This document shows positions 1 through 10,489 of a stretch of 64,000 nucleotides of DNA, piece by piece (position 1 is the stretch's first letter; every line of letters begins with the position of its first letter). Made by a program: the position numbers and the translations under genes. The notes beneath the pieces are model-generated. The model was not told the origin of the DNA and made no database searches. It was given only the letters and a program-made list of their open reading frames with translations. This DNA is from Ryuthela nishihirai (taxonomy: Eukaryota > Arthropoda > Arachnida > Araneae > Heptathelidae): assembly GCA_038380435.1 (NCBI GenBank), contig JAWZYU010000013.1, positions 61,468,946 to 61,532,945 on the forward strand. Direction: 5' to 3'.

Positions 1-205
1 GGACTCTGCACAGAGCTTTTTCTCTTGATGTCCTCACACAAGAATTCCACCATTATGATTTTGATATTCTCGGCTTGCAAGAGACCAGATGGACAGATAA
101 AGGTCAAAATCTTAAAAATATTCTTAAATTTCTCTTTTCAGGAAGGAAAGATAATAAGCATCTCCAAGGTGTAGGTCTTCTTCTAAGCAGACATGACAGT
201 GTGCT

Positions 206-420
206 CTTCTAGGATAAATAAATATAAAAAAAATAAATAAATATCCCCTCAAGCAGCTGCTTGCTACAGAGGTCTGACAGGAGCCTGTCAGTTTATATAT
301 CATAGTCGAAGATCTTAGAGGATGGCAGGACCTCAGCAGAAAAACGACAGACATCCATGCCTTACCGGGGCTCGAACCCAGGTCCCTTAGATCAGTAGCA
401 AGCGCGCTAACTTCTAGGAT
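206..420 (-). mobile_element. SINE-B nested in RTE copy 1, with 10-bp TSD
   Basis: This is a tRNA-derived SINE on the minus strand, at 216-410. On that strand the head carries a B-box-like GGGCTCGAACCC complement at about 367-379, and the A-box region is degenerate. The body runs to an AAATAAATA-type tail at 216-240. The element is flanked by perfect 10-bp direct repeats CTTCTAGGAT at 206-215 and 411-420. Those 10 bases are RTE sequence, as seen in the uninterrupted RTE copy near 24570. This shows insertion into an existing RTE. Confidence 0.9.
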
Positions 421-750
421 ATGAGTGCATTAATGAAAGGTTTCTTACAGCAAAATTTCAGACAAGCATTAAAGACTTAAATGTTATCTGCTGTTATACC
501 CCCACTGAAGATGCTGGTAAGGTGAGAAGAACAAGTTTTATGGTAAACTTCAGAATATTTTGAATTCTGTCAAGAAAGGAGATTATTACCCTTGTTCTAG
601 GTGACTTCAATGCCAAAGTTGGTGCTGACTCTGTCCTTTGGGGAGGGGTGATAGGCTCTTTTGGTATTGGTAGCTCCAATGGTAATGGGCAACTTCTACA
701 GGTAAGCAAATTTAATGGTTTCAGAATAACTAACACTTGTTACATACACC

Positions 751-2623
751 GTGACATACATGTTTTCACCAGATGGGCTGTATAAGAATGTGATTGATTA
801 TATATTAATTAATAGCAAATGGGCTACTTCTCTTAGGAATACCAGGTCATATAGGGGAGCTGAAATTGGATCTGGCCATTACCTTGTTAAAAGTGTCTTG
901 CAATTTAAACATAAGAAATGTTGTGCTAAGGTTAAAAAAAAACTGCCTTTAATTCTGAAGCTCTGAAAGACACAGTTATAACTAAAGCTTACCATGATAG
1001 GTTACTTAGTCATTATGACGGTCATGGTTTGCTTACTACTGAAGTTAAAGAAGAATGCGAACGTTTTAAATAGTCTTTTTTTGGGAACTAACAGTACAGG
1101 AAAAAAGGAGCAGAGGAGACAGAATTATTTGAGTGATAAGGCACTTGATCTTATTTCGAAAAGAAAGAACTCACGCAATGTCCTTAATCAACATCCTACT
1201 AGTCCTAATAGAAAGCATTACAGAGAGCTTAATAAACGTGTAAATGCTCAGTTAGCTGCTGATAAGAATTTTTGGCTTGATGGCTTCCCTGACAAAGCCG
1301 AGGAAGCAGTTAGACAGCACAACAGCAGAGAGCTATACCAGATAGTTAATGTTTTGTGTGTTAGGAAACGGACAGGTATACAGGGATTGAAGGATAAACA
1401 AGGTAAGGTTATAGAAGGTGAGGATTCTGTCATGGTAGGTGGGCTAAACATTTCAGTGATGTTCTAAACAATGTGGTTAGTTCTACTTCAATTGTTTGTA
1501 ATGATGATAGATGCATTACTGGCTTCAATGTTGGCCCTATAACACAATCTGAAGTTATTTTGGATATTTCTAAACTTAAACTATATAAACCCCCAGGGGT
1601 AGATGAAATTGCTACGGAAGTGCTTAGAGCTGGGAATATTTCGGTTACAACTTGGATGACTGAAATTCTGAATATCCTTTATGATAAAGGCATGGTTCCT
1701 AAGGATTTTGCCAGAGCTATTATTATTCCTATTTTCAAAAAGGTGATCGCAGTTCTTGTGAAAACTGTAGGGGTATCAGCCTACTCTCTGTTCCAGGGAA
1801 AGTTCTTTGCATGATTGTGCTTAATAGAATTAAGAATCTAGTTGACAGGCAATTTGAAGGCCCCTATAGTGAAGCGTGATGAGCAATGCGGATTCAGAAG
1901 TGGTAGGGGGTGTATGGATGAGATATTTTCATTCAAGCAGATTCTTGAGAAATGTTTAGAGTTTCAGAAACCTTTGGTTGCTAGCTTCGTTGATTTCAAA
2001 ACGGCTTTCAACTCTGTTGATCGTCATAAATTGTGGTTGATTGTGAGATTATATGGTATACCTGACAAGTTAGTTAACATAATGAAAGCTCTCTATAGTA
2101 ACACTGAGTCATGTGTGAGAGTTGGTAAGGTTTGTAGCAATTGGTTATCATTGCTTATGGTGTTCGAGAAGGATACATTTTGTTTCCTTTTCTCTTTAGT
2201 TTGGTTACTGATTATATTATGCGAAATTCCCTGCAAAGGAAAGATTTTGGCCTCAAATGGTCTGGAGATAAGAAAATTTCTGATTTAGATTATGCTGATG
2301 ACTTAGCCCTTTTGGCAAATGATGTTGATGAGATGAACTCTTTCATTCGAGTTTTTGATGAGACTGCTACTACAGTAGGTTTGGTTATAAACAGAGAGAA
2401 AACTAAAGCGATGAAAATTGGTCAGGCAACCTGTGATTCAGTTAATCTGAATGGTTGCAGTCTTGAGCAGGTGTCACAGTTTAATTTTGTTGGGAGCTAT
2501 GTGCGGCATGAGATTAATAGACGAATAGAGATTGCTGCAGGAATTTTTAAGAATCTATGGAGAGTGTGGAGAAATAGGCGTATACACTTAATATATATAT
2601 TAAGACTATTAAGTAAAAATTAG
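751..2623 (+). pseudogene. RTE reverse transcriptase remnant (copy 1)
   Basis: The RT region is split over at least four frames: about 751-966, 994-1467, 1473-1814, 1842-2288 and 2141-2623. Recognisable pieces are the RNA-binding block with SEVILDISKLKLYKPPGVDE, the fingers block ending FRSGRGCMDEIF, the first catalytic block FVDFKTAFNSVDR, and the catalytic YADD box at about 2285-2300. The YADD aspartates are intact, but the GVRQGCILSP block at about 2155-2190 is frameshifted. The C-terminal YGSETW/RCLRSILGIRW domain follows at 2637-2891 in another frame. In life the protein would do target-primed reverse transcription; this copy cannot make it. Confidence 0.85.
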
Positions 2624-3107
2624 ACTGCATAATAGTTTGGTTCTTTCTAGGGTTACTCATGGTAGTGAAACTTGGACGCTTTGTAATCAAGGTAACAGGA
2701 AACTAGATGCTTTTGATTTTAGATGCTTACGCAGCATCTTGGGCATTAGGTGGTTAAACCTTGTAAGTAATGACGAGGTTAGGCAAAGGAGTCGGCAGCC
2801 TTCTTTGAGCAGTATATTGTGCAGAGAGAGACTCCGTGTGTTGGCCATGTTGCCCGTAAGGATAATTATAGAATGGCGAATAGGGTTATGAACAGTGTGC
2901 TTGAGGGCCTCAGAAAAAGAGGGAAACCTCGATACCTAGGATATGGTGGGCATACAGTGTCAAACAGGATCTTGTAAGAATTGGTGTGCAATGGCCAGAT
3001 GCAGCAGATGCAGCTCAGGACAGACATTCTTCGAGAACTAAATTGCACGGTCTGGTTGGACCTCCGTAGCCCATGGCTGCTTGAGGATAATGATGATGAT
3101 GATGATA

Positions 3108-3362
3108 ACGATAGCAATTACTGTTAAATCTTTTAGCTTCAGCAATTCTTTAAATATTAAAGAAATATTTAAAAAATCGAAATTTGGATGAATTTGATTG
3201 AGGTTTACAATTTGTCTCCTGAAACATTTTTATGTAATAAACTTATTTTAATATTGGGGAATCTATGAATGGGATTTTCCGTTCACGTGGAAGATTCCGA
3301 ATACCTTAGGTAATATAATGTATATCCTAATAATACATGTTCTTTTAAAAGTTCTCTTTTAA
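3108..3362 (+). repeat. Repeat X, partial copy
   Basis: This 250-bp AT-rich segment aligns by eye with 12585-12835 and 47525-47780. Shared landmarks are CGATAGCAATTACTGT, the GGGGAATCTATGAATGGGATT stretch, and GATTCCGAATACCTTAGG. It joins directly to the 3' tail of RTE copy 1 and is cut on the right by a SINE-A insertion at 3366. It has no coding potential, and its class is unknown. Confidence 0.7.
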
Positions 3363-3760
3363 TTGGGGGCGGGGGTGGTTCAGTCGGTAGCGCGCCAGGC
3401 TCGTAATCTGTAGTTCCCAGGTTCGAGTCCCAGCTGGGTCAGCGTTGAGATTTATCTCCGCAAAATTCCCCGCCCTGCCCACGGTCAGTAGGGGACACCG
3501 ATGGGCTTGGAAAGGCCGCCGTCCGTCGGATGGGACGTTAAGCCGTGGCCCCGTGTGTGGGAGAGCCATACCCTGTGCACGTTAAAGAACACGCTGGATG
3601 GCCTTGACGGGAGGCTACCATTTGTCTCCCAACAGCTGTTCCAGTGGGTCCCCTCCCCCAACCTTCTCTGAGCCTTCGGGGTCCTTGTGACCTGGCCATT
3701 TAGCCCATGGTGTGCAAAAAAGTGCTGCTCAGAGGTAAAACAACCCAACTCTTTTAATTG
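3354..3760 (+). mobile_element. SINE-A copy (+), full length, 12-bp TSD
   Basis: The SINE lies at 3366-3748. The head resembles tRNA-Thr: A-box-like GGTTCAGTCGGTAGCGCG, an anticodon-loop CTCGTAA (CGT) and B box GGTTCGAGTCC. A GC-rich body of about 300 bp follows and ends GGTAAAACAACCCAAC. Perfect direct repeats CTCTTTTAATTG at 3354-3365 and 3749-3760 flank it. Minus-strand ORFs through it are shadows. Confidence 0.92.
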
Positions 3761-3827
3761 AACTATAACTTTGAACCTTATTTTAGAAATAAATATACAT
3801 TTGTTCTTCTTATAAACAACCCACAAG

Positions 3828-4349
3828 CTAAGCTTTTCCGGGTTGGGTTGTTTTTCCTCTGAGCGGCACTTTTTTGCACACCATGGGCTAAATGGCCAGG
3901 TCACATGGAGGTTGGGGGAGGGGACCAATTGGAGCAGCTGTTGGGAGACAGATGGTATCCTCCCGTCAAGGCCATCCAGCGTGTTCTTTAACGTTGGGTT
4001 GTTTTTCCTCTGAGCGGCACTTTTTTGCACACCATGGGCTAAATGGCCAGGTCACATGGAGGTTGGGGGAGGGGACCCATTGGAACAGCTGTTGGGAGAC
4101 AGATGGTATCCTCCCATCAAGGCCATCCAGCGTGTTCTTTAGCGTGCACAGGATATGGCTCTCCCTCCCACGGGGCCACGACTTAACGTTTCATCCGACG
4201 GACGGCGGCCTTTTCAAGCCCATCTATTGATCGTGGGCAGGGCGGGAATAAATCTCAATGCTGACTCAGCTGGGACTCGAACCTGAGAACTACAGATTAC
4301 GAGCCTGGCGAGCTAGCGACTGAGCCACCCCCGCCCCTAAGCTTTCTCG
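3828..4349 (-). mobile_element. SINE-A copy (-) with a 152-bp internal tandem duplication
   Basis: This minus-strand SINE-A runs from its 3' end at 3842 to its tRNA-like head at 4336. The 3'-terminal 152 bp are present twice, at about 3842-3993 and 3994-4145. Both share a private deletion, GTCACATGGAGGTTGGGGG, which other copies lack, so the second unit arose by tandem duplication and not by a second insertion. Imperfect direct repeats (CTAAGCTTT) flank it at 3828 and 4337. It faces the SINE-A at 3366-3748 across about 90 bp, forming a large inverted repeat. Confidence 0.88.
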
Positions 4350-4375
4350 GGTTTTTACATTACGTATTACCCTGT

Positions 4376-4453
4376 ATAGAGATAACATAAGTATGTACAT
4401 ACAAATTTAAATATATAGAGATAACATAAGTATGTACATACAAATTTAAATAT
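4376..4453. repeat. Two-copy 39-bp tandem duplication
   Basis: An AT-rich unit beginning ATAGAGATAACATAAG and ending AAATTTAAATAT occurs twice with no spacer, at 4376-4414 and 4415-4453. The copies appear identical, so the duplication is probably young. Confidence 0.85.
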
Positions 4454-4604
4454 ATTAACTTGTAGACATACACACACATGAAAAATTTCATACTATCGGA
4501 ATCCTCATATGTTATATTTCAAATGCAAAATAATTAGCATATTCAGGATTCTGACAACGTGATTTACCATCCACCATGACAACGTGATATTATACATAAA
4601 TTCA

Positions 4605-5480
4605 ATATCTGCAAGCTCCATAAGGAAAACCTTTAACTTTTTTTTTGAACAAGAAAGTATTGCAAGAGAAATTCCTTAATTCATAAGGTAAGCTATTGAA
4701 CATTTTAGGAGCTAAATACATTGAATGCTTAGGTACAATCTTATTTTTAAGTAATGGAACAATATACTGTTTTCCCTCCGTACGCAAATGATGTTCACAT
4801 ATTTTCTCTTGAAGATAATTGCTATTTCTATATATATATATACAGTATGTATCATTATTTTATATACATAAAGATGTCTTAAAGGCAATATATTCACATG
4901 TACATGTTACAAAGTAGATTAAACAACCTATTAATATTTTTTGTTAGACTTTTTATTATTCTGTTTTGTATAGCGATTATTGCTTTAAGAATTGTTATAT
5001 AGGTTCCCCCATACAGCAATAGCCCATAATAAAATACAGACTGAATCCATGAATTATATATAATTACCATCATTTCTGCATCTACCAATTCCAATGTTTA
5101 AGCAATAAATTTTGTATAACATTGATCTTAATTTTATTTTCATTTTATATTCCAATTCAATTTATGATCAATTTTTATACCTAAGTAGACAGTTACATCA
5201 ACCGTTTCGATAATCTTACAATAACAAGCGAAATCGTGATTGCAGGCATCATTATGAATTCTAATATCTAGATCAACAATTCTGCTCTTCAAACCAAAAT
5301 ACATTATTTCGTTTTATTTAAATTCAGAGTTAATTTATTAATATTAAAACAAGTACAAATAATTTTCAATTCACTGCTGATTAATGTTTTTAATTCGATT
5401 ATATTTTAATTCGAAAAGGGATGGCAGTATCATTAGGAAAACTAGCAATTCTCCCTTTTATGTTCATCTGACAAAAATCG
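4605..5480 (-). pseudogene. LINE reverse transcriptase end and C-terminal domain
   Basis: Minus-strand pieces from 5480 downward read GRIASFPNDTAI (degraded ADD box), then NINKLTLNLNKTKIMYFG, YLGIKIDHKLNWN, a YSW/LLYGG block near 5060, and finally the LAPKMFNSLPYELRNF terminal motif at about 4710-4680. They appear in the normal order, on the far side of the Tigger insertion from the first RT block. Frames shift several times. Confidence 0.75.
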
Positions 5481-5560
5481 TTAATATACACTCGAGTCAG
5501 TTTTTATGCGTATCTTTTTAATGCGGTTCTGAAGTTATGCGGTGCGCATATTTCATGCAT

Positions 5561-6399
5561 GTGTTTTTACCACCCAATAGAAGAAGCATGCCGTCCCATG
5601 GCCGAGTGGTTAGCACGCTTGGCTACTGATCTAAGGGACCTGGGTTCGAGCCCCGGGTAAGGCATGGATGTATGTGTCGTTTTTCTGCTGAGGTCCTGCC
5701 ATCCTCTCAGACCTTCTACTCTGACATATAAACTGACAGGCCCCTGTCAGACCTCTATGGCAAGCAGCTGCTTGAGGGGGTATTTATTTTTTTTATTTAT
5801 AGAAGAAGCATTATTCAGCCATTAGATCAAGGCGTAATTGCTACTTTTAAAAAATATTACGTTAAGCGCACTTATTAATTTATATTGGATAAACTAGAAA
5901 ACGAGTCATTAACAATAACTGACGTTTGGAAAAAAAAATTATTTTGGACTGTTTAAATCATGTTGCCTCTGCTATCGCTGAAATAAGACCACAAACTTGA
6001 AATGCCAGCTGGAAAGCAGCTTGGCTTGGATGTTTTGCAAACAATGAAACCAATCAAACATCAACATTATCAACTGAAATCATTACTTGGGCACATGAAA
6101 TTGGTGGCGAAGGTTTTGATACCTTTAGCAAGAATGATATCGACGAATTGCTTGTGGGTAATGCCTTAAGTGACGATGATATTATTGATATGACTTTAGA
6201 TATTGTCGAAGAACCAGAAAACGATAGTAAAGTGGAAGAAGAACCTGTCCTCCTCACTGCAAATATAATTCGAGAAGGTCTTCAACTTTGTAATAGATTG
6301 GAAAATCATTTTCTTGTTAATGATGCAAATTCTGAACGAGCCTTCAAATTCCAACGTGAGCTGAAGAATTGTATGTTTGTATATCGCAAACTGCATTAG
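5561..6399 (+). pseudogene. Tigger transposase C-terminal fragment
   Basis: The LPPN...QPLDQGVI block is the signature around the last catalytic Asp of pogo/Tigger DDE transposases. A SINE-B with a 13-bp TSD splits it between VFLPPN and the rest. The longest open piece, 6148-6399, encodes 83 aa with an acidic stretch and LCNRLENHFLVND, typical of Tigger C-termini. Stops at about 5877 and 5956 and a missing N-terminus make it a pseudogene. Confidence 0.75.
5577..5811 (+). mobile_element. SINE-B copy (+), 13-bp TSD
   Basis: The SINE lies at about 5590-5798. It has A box TGGCCGAGTGGTTAGCACG, loop CTACTGAT and B box GGGTTCGAGCCCC. The 3' part contains GCAAGCAGCTGCTTGAGGGGG and a TATTTATTT-type tail. 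Perfect 13-bp repeats ATAGAAGAAGCAT at 5577-5589 and 5799-5811 are Tigger coding sequence, so the SINE is younger than the Tigger copy. It is the best-preserved SINE-B here. Confidence 0.93.
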
Positions 6400-6922
6400 T
6401 ACAATCATCAACGCAAAGTTTAATCACTGATTACATTGTTAGAGGACAAAATTTCTATTCGTGAAGAACCATTGTCTTTACCATGCAGATCTGACGCGCT
6501 ACCTCTTCTAGTGATGACAGTGATTTCGCACCAGTTCAAAAATGCTGCCGAGTATTGTCAGTAGCGACTATAATTCTGATGAAAATATGTAAAAAGAATT
6601 ATTACTTTTCAATAAAATTAAATGGATACAATTTTAAAACAAATCTATTTTAAGTTTTATATCAATTTCTTTCAGATTTTCGAACCAATTTTCCTCACTT
6701 TTTTATTCATTCTTATTTTCTTGAATTTTCATAAACTTTTTTATGCGATTTTCGGTTTATTTTAACTCATTGCCTTGGTTTTTGCGGTTTTGGAAAATTA
6801 TGGAACATATCCCTAATTTTGCAACGTAAGATATGTCTTTTTTTTGTGCGACTTTATGTGCGTTTTTCTGTTGAACGTATCTACAGCATAAAAAGAGACT
6901 CGAGTGTATATCAAAAATGAAA

Positions 6923-7003
6923 TCGGCTCCAGTACAGAACACTGTACTGGAGCCGAATTAGAGGTCAAATATGGCGTGGCACGCCATATTTGACCTCTAA
7001 TTC
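6923..7003. repeat. Two abutting perfect palindromes
   Basis: Hairpin 1 has 15-bp arms (6923-6937 and 6942-6956) with loop AACA. Hairpin 2 has perfect 23-bp arms (6955-6977 and 6981-7003) with loop GGC. They lie between the right end of Tigger and the LINE RT fragment. They are not TIRs of any element I can see. Confidence 0.95.
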
Positions 7004-7223
7004 AGAAGTAATAATGCCACTTAACAACTTGTATCCTGTTCTTTAGGTAACTTTTAAACCATATTAGTACGATTGCTCTAATGCTGGCATGTTCCATCTT
7101 ATTCAATAATACATTATGGGTGATGGTGTCGAATGCTTTTTGTATGTCCAAAAATATAGATATATTTTGATAGTTATTATCTAAGGAGCCAAATATATAC
7201 TTAGTAAAAATCAATTGTGGCAT
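7002..7223 (-). pseudogene. LINE reverse transcriptase, first part
   Basis: The 73-codon minus-strand frame reads through TKYIFGSLDNN, IFLDIQKAFDTITHNVLL and WFKSYLKNR. This is the block carrying the first catalytic aspartate (FLDIQKAFD) of a Jockey/CR1-type RT. Upstream RT blocks (7230-7700) are too degraded to follow. On its 3' side the frame runs into the palindromes at 6923-7003 and then the Tigger insertion; RT sequence resumes at 5480. Confidence 0.8.
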
Positions 7224-7764
7224 CCTCCGTACTTTTACCCTCTCTGAAGCTAAAACTGCCTATCGAAAAAAATAATTTTTTAATAAAAAAGTTAATTCTA
7301 AAAAGCTATCACATTTGCTATTTTTAACGAATCTATATCATTTGTGTTCTTACCAATATTTAACAATTGTGGTATGACATTTATTTTCTTTTTTCTATCA
7401 GTTAGCTCATTTATAAATTTCCATTGTTTTTTACTGTTACCATTACATTTTTGAATTGTGTTCTGTGGTAATTATTTCTTGCATTTTTTACCTTACTATT
7501 AAGCTGATTTATAATAGTTTTATAATTCGTTTAATATACATTATTATGTGGATATTTTTTAAATTTCTTATAGTGTTTATCTCTTGTTTTAATAAGGTTT
7601 TTAATTTCATCTGTTATCCAATTTTTTTTGATTTTCTGTTTGGAATTTTTAAGTAATTATTGCTGGATTTATTAATTGTTTCAGAAAACATATCGATAAA
7701 TTTCCTGTGTATCAAATTTGTATCACCTATATTTTTAATGTTATCAAAACTGTTTTTCTCCAAT

Positions 7765-8250
7765 TCTTTAATATTGTATAGTCTGTTCTATATGTAAAAT
7801 TATTTTGCTACAGTTTTGGCAAATTAAATCAATTTTAATACCAACTGGGTAAGGATCAGATATGTCTGAAACTACAACTACTTCTTTCAGATCTATATCA
7901 GAATTTTCTTTAAAAAATACATGATCCAAACACGAGAAACTGGCTCGTGCACTTCTAGTTATTTCATTCAACTGCGATTGGAAACCGTATATCGACATCA
8001 TTAACAAATAGTCATCTACATACTGTTTGTGAATAAACAAGTCAATATTTTATTCATCTTTGTAAAAAATATATTTTTCGTTTCAACTTTTTCCAATACT
8101 TCATCCAATTTTTCAATCAATTGGCATTGTGTGTAAAAGTGAGACCGGTATACTGCTAATATACAAAGTTTACAATTATTTAGTGTCAAGCACAATGATT
8201 CTGCTGTTTCCATTTCTATACCATCATTTATAACTATTTTATACAATTCT
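7765..8250 (-). pseudogene. LINE endonuclease remnant
   Basis: Two overlapping minus-strand frames (8246-8016 and 8040-7768) together show an APE-type endonuclease of a non-LTR LINE. Landmarks are LAVYRS, a degraded catalytic loop, LLMMSIYGFQSQLNEITR, SCLDHVFF and SDISDPYPV, where the family has SDHYPV. The enzyme would nick target DNA to prime reverse transcription. The His of SDHYP has been lost and a frameshift lies near 8030, so it is inactive. Confidence 0.75.
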
Positions 8251-8569
8251 TAACATGCATTAATATACCTCCTGATTTGCTGTACTATCTAGATTTATAG
8301 AATATTTTATACCCATCCAGATTATATAATAAATATCATCCTCTTTAACCCATATTTCTTTTAATATTAATCTATTTTATCAGGTTGTTATCATCTATAA
8401 TTGCTTCAATTTGTTCAACCTTATTCCTAATGCTGTGTATATTAAGATTTAATATGCATATAGATGTATAATTAGAAAAGATAAAAAATTATTTTAATCT
8501 ATCGAGATCTGTTACGTTACAATCAATATTGGCGTCACATTGAAAATCACTTAGCAGCCGAGCCATTTT

Positions 8570-9367
8570 GCTTTAATACATCTCTTAAATCATCGTTATT
8601 TCTAATTCTACATATTTTGGTTGTTTCATTTAAACGCATAAAGATCTTACCTTTTTTTAACCCATATGAATTTATAGCCAGATGTTTTACCCTCAGTTTT
8701 TGGTTTATATAACAAATGCTTCAATACAGGAGTCAAAAGTTCATTTACATATATTTTGGCACTCTTAAATCTTTCATCAATATCTGTACAATTAATACAA
8801 TATTTGGTGTTTCTGTTTGCAATAAACCATCAATCACGCGTAACCTTATTGTTAAATTTTACAATTATAAACTTGATCCTATTTTTATTCGCTGTCGGCA
8901 CTCTGTGTTTAACTAATATATCTCCCTCTTTAATACTAACTCCAATTTTTTTAGCAATTTTATTCAAAATGTTTGTTAGATCTTCACCCTGTTTCTGTGG
9001 TACCAACAACTTCCATATTCTGGCTCCTTGAATATTGTTGTAGATCAGTTAACTCATCTCTAATTTAACTTATTTCTTTCCTTAGAGAGTAATTGTTTTC
9101 TTCCAGTTAGTGTTTTTTTTTCTTTAATTCACATATATCTCTAATAAGTTCAGTAATATTTTTATCACGTGATCTAATAATCACTGATTTCTGCGGCATC
9201 GTTCTTTATTTCAATCACTTGTTGCATCAGCCATTTTAATTTATCAAATTCTGTTAGTGGGTCATTTGTACTGGTAGATCGCTTGGCATGTTGTTGCCTA
9301 GCGGAAATACCGAGTTCGCTTTTACATTTCGTACATTGCTACCGCATTTTTGGGTTTTTACTCATTT
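8570..9367 (-). pseudogene. LINE ORF1 remnant (FP-like nucleic-acid-binding protein)
   Basis: A start codon around 9367 begins MSKNPKM, followed by a CTKCKSELG knuckle. A lysine-rich or coiled section follows, and then a conserved block near 9030-8830 with IWKLLVPQK, NILNKIAKKIGV and VKHRVPTANKNR. The last block matches what I know of ORF1 proteins of Jockey/CR1-type LINEs, which share the FP-type domain and bind element RNA. In-frame stops interrupt it repeatedly. Plus-strand ORFs at 8716-9031 are shadows of it. Confidence 0.65.
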
Positions 9368-9479
9368 TTTTGAAAAGTATCTTGATTGTAGCCAGCACAA
9401 CTTGACTGGAAATTGCTGACACTCAACTGAACATCTCAGCATATCATTTTTGTTTTTAATACCTTTGCAATGTGAAAAA

Positions 9480-9935
9480 TTTAATGCATTCATATTGTCG
9501 GTTTCTTAGAATTGTACACAGTAGAATTTTATCACTTCCTGTGATGTAATGTTACTTCAAATTTATCGCTATCAACACCAATTGTGAAAAACTTGTATCT
9601 TACTAATCATTGATTTTCTGCAATACAATCACTTAAGCAGACGATATGAATACGCAGGGATGTTAAGAATTAGTTATTTATGATGGCAACGATTTAACGG
9701 ACACGCCCAAGAGACAGTTCACAGCGTAAGAAAGAATTCGAATACTTAAGCTTCTAATCCTTATATATTCACAGATTTCAAATTCTCATTTCGATCCTGG
9801 GATGATCAAACTCTTAAAATACATTGAAATAACAGATTTTTATAAACTTTTTAAAACGACAGTTCAGTCATCACACATTACTTATCTTTAGTCACAGTCA
9901 CGGTTTCGGATTGTTACAGTCACGGATTTTTAGGA
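9480..9935. other. No recognisable feature
   Basis: AT-rich sequence between the apparent 5' part of the LINE and a repeat X fragment. It might be LINE 5' UTR. I see no ORF, TIR or RNA gene. Confidence 0.5.
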
Positions 9936-10105
9936 AAGAGTTGAAAAGAGAATAATCGTTGTACCTGGATACTCCTTCTAAAAATTAAAAAAGACAAAAT
10001 TTAACTGTTACTTAAGAAAAACAAATTTTAGCATTTAAATGATGGAGCTGCTATTATATTGGCGCCCCTAGGCCCTAATTGGAAATTCCGACCTGATTCG
10101 GGGCG
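9935..10105 (+). repeat. Repeat X fragment
   Basis: It matches 47800-47965 and 12855-12970 by eye: AGAATTAAAAAAGACAAAAT-type sequence, then TTGGCGCCCCTAGGCCCTAATTGG and GACCTGATTC. A SINE-A follows at once. The sequence to the right of that SINE corresponds to another part of X, so X is rearranged here. Confidence 0.65.
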
Positions 10106-10489
10106 GGGGTAGCTCAGTCGGTAGCGCGCCAGGCTCGTAATCTGCAGTTCCAAGGTTCGAGTCCCAGCTGGGTCAGCGTTGAGATTTATCTCCGCAAAAT
10201 TCCCAGCCCTGCCCCCGGTCAGTAGGGGACACCGATGGGCTTGGAAAGGCCGCCGTCCGTCGGATGGGACGTTAAGCCGTGGCCCCGTGTGCAGGAGAGC
10301 CATACCCTGTGCACGTTAAAGAACACGATGGATGGCCTTAACGAGAGGCTACCATCTGTCTCCCAACAGCTGTTGCAGTGGGTCCCCTCCCCCAACCTTC
10401 TCTGAGCCTTCGGGGTCCATGTAACCTGGCCATTTAGCCCAAGGTGTGCAAAAAAAGTGCCACTCAGAGGTAAAACAACCCAACCCTTT
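10103..10489 (+). mobile_element. SINE-A copy (+)
   Basis: A complete SINE-A with tRNA-Thr-like head (GTAGCTCAGTCGGTAGCGCG, loop CTCGTAA, B box GGTTCGAGTCC) and 3' end GGTAAAACAACCCAACCC. I found no clear TSD, and the two flanks match different parts of repeat X, which suggests later rearrangement. Confidence 0.88.

Larger units (their letters stand above)
1..3110 (+). mobile_element. RTE-type LINE copy 1, degenerate, 5' end outside window
   Basis: This is a non-LTR retrotransposon copy reading left to right: apurinic-type endonuclease (about 1-735), linker, reverse transcriptase (about 1550-2480) and the C-terminal domain (about 2630-3069). It ends with a TAG at 3067-3069 and a short GAT-rich tail at 3085-3107. 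Endonuclease (QETRW, LGDFNAK) and RT (DLDYADDLALLA) motifs, no RNase H and a trinucleotide tail fit the RTE clade. Related proteins are often mislabelled as craniofacial development protein 2. It is dead: a SINE is nested at 216-410, about 13 bp are missing near 760, and frameshifts occur near 1460, 1740, 1850, 2140 and 2500-2620. Confidence 0.85.
5486..6909 (+). mobile_element. Tigger/pogo-like DNA transposon, internally deleted
   Basis: Terminal inverted repeats are visible: ACACTCGAGTCAGTTTTTAT at about 5489 and its inverse ending GACTCGAGTGTA at about 6893-6907, bordered by TA. Inside is only the C-terminal part of a DDE transposase, read with stops. It runs VFLPPN (5561), then after a SINE-B insertion IQPLDQGVIATFKKYY (5813), and an acidic C-terminus (6148-6399). 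The DNA-binding half is absent. The element is inserted within the RT of the LINE on the minus strand. Confidence 0.8.
4480..9480 (-). mobile_element. Jockey/CR1-like LINE (-), interrupted by Tigger
   Basis: This is a two-ORF non-LTR element on the minus strand. From its 5' side it shows ORF1 (about 9367-8570), an APE endonuclease (about 8250-7765), RT (about 7225-7000 and 5480-5250) and a C-terminal domain (about 5095-4605). The Tigger element at 5486-6909 sits inside the RT. It is heavily mutated: the RT ADD box reads as FPND near 5455, and stops are frequent. The family call rests on the ORF1 plus EN plus RT order and motif style. CR1 versus Jockey cannot be settled by eye. The 3' end is not sharply visible and is placed near 4480-4600. 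Confidence 0.75.

Noticed and set aside
3366..3440. tRNA-Thr (CGT) gene
   Set aside because: It is the head of the dispersed SINE-A; no proper acceptor stem and always followed by the same body.
5590..5660. Functional tRNA gene (A and B boxes intact)
   Set aside because: The acceptor stem does not close, a SINE body and TSDs follow, and the same head recurs in other copies.
6961..6966. AGGTCA nuclear-receptor half sites in the 23-bp palindrome
   Set aside because: Arms are 23 bp apart in an inverse copy produced by the palindrome; no other support for a receptor element.
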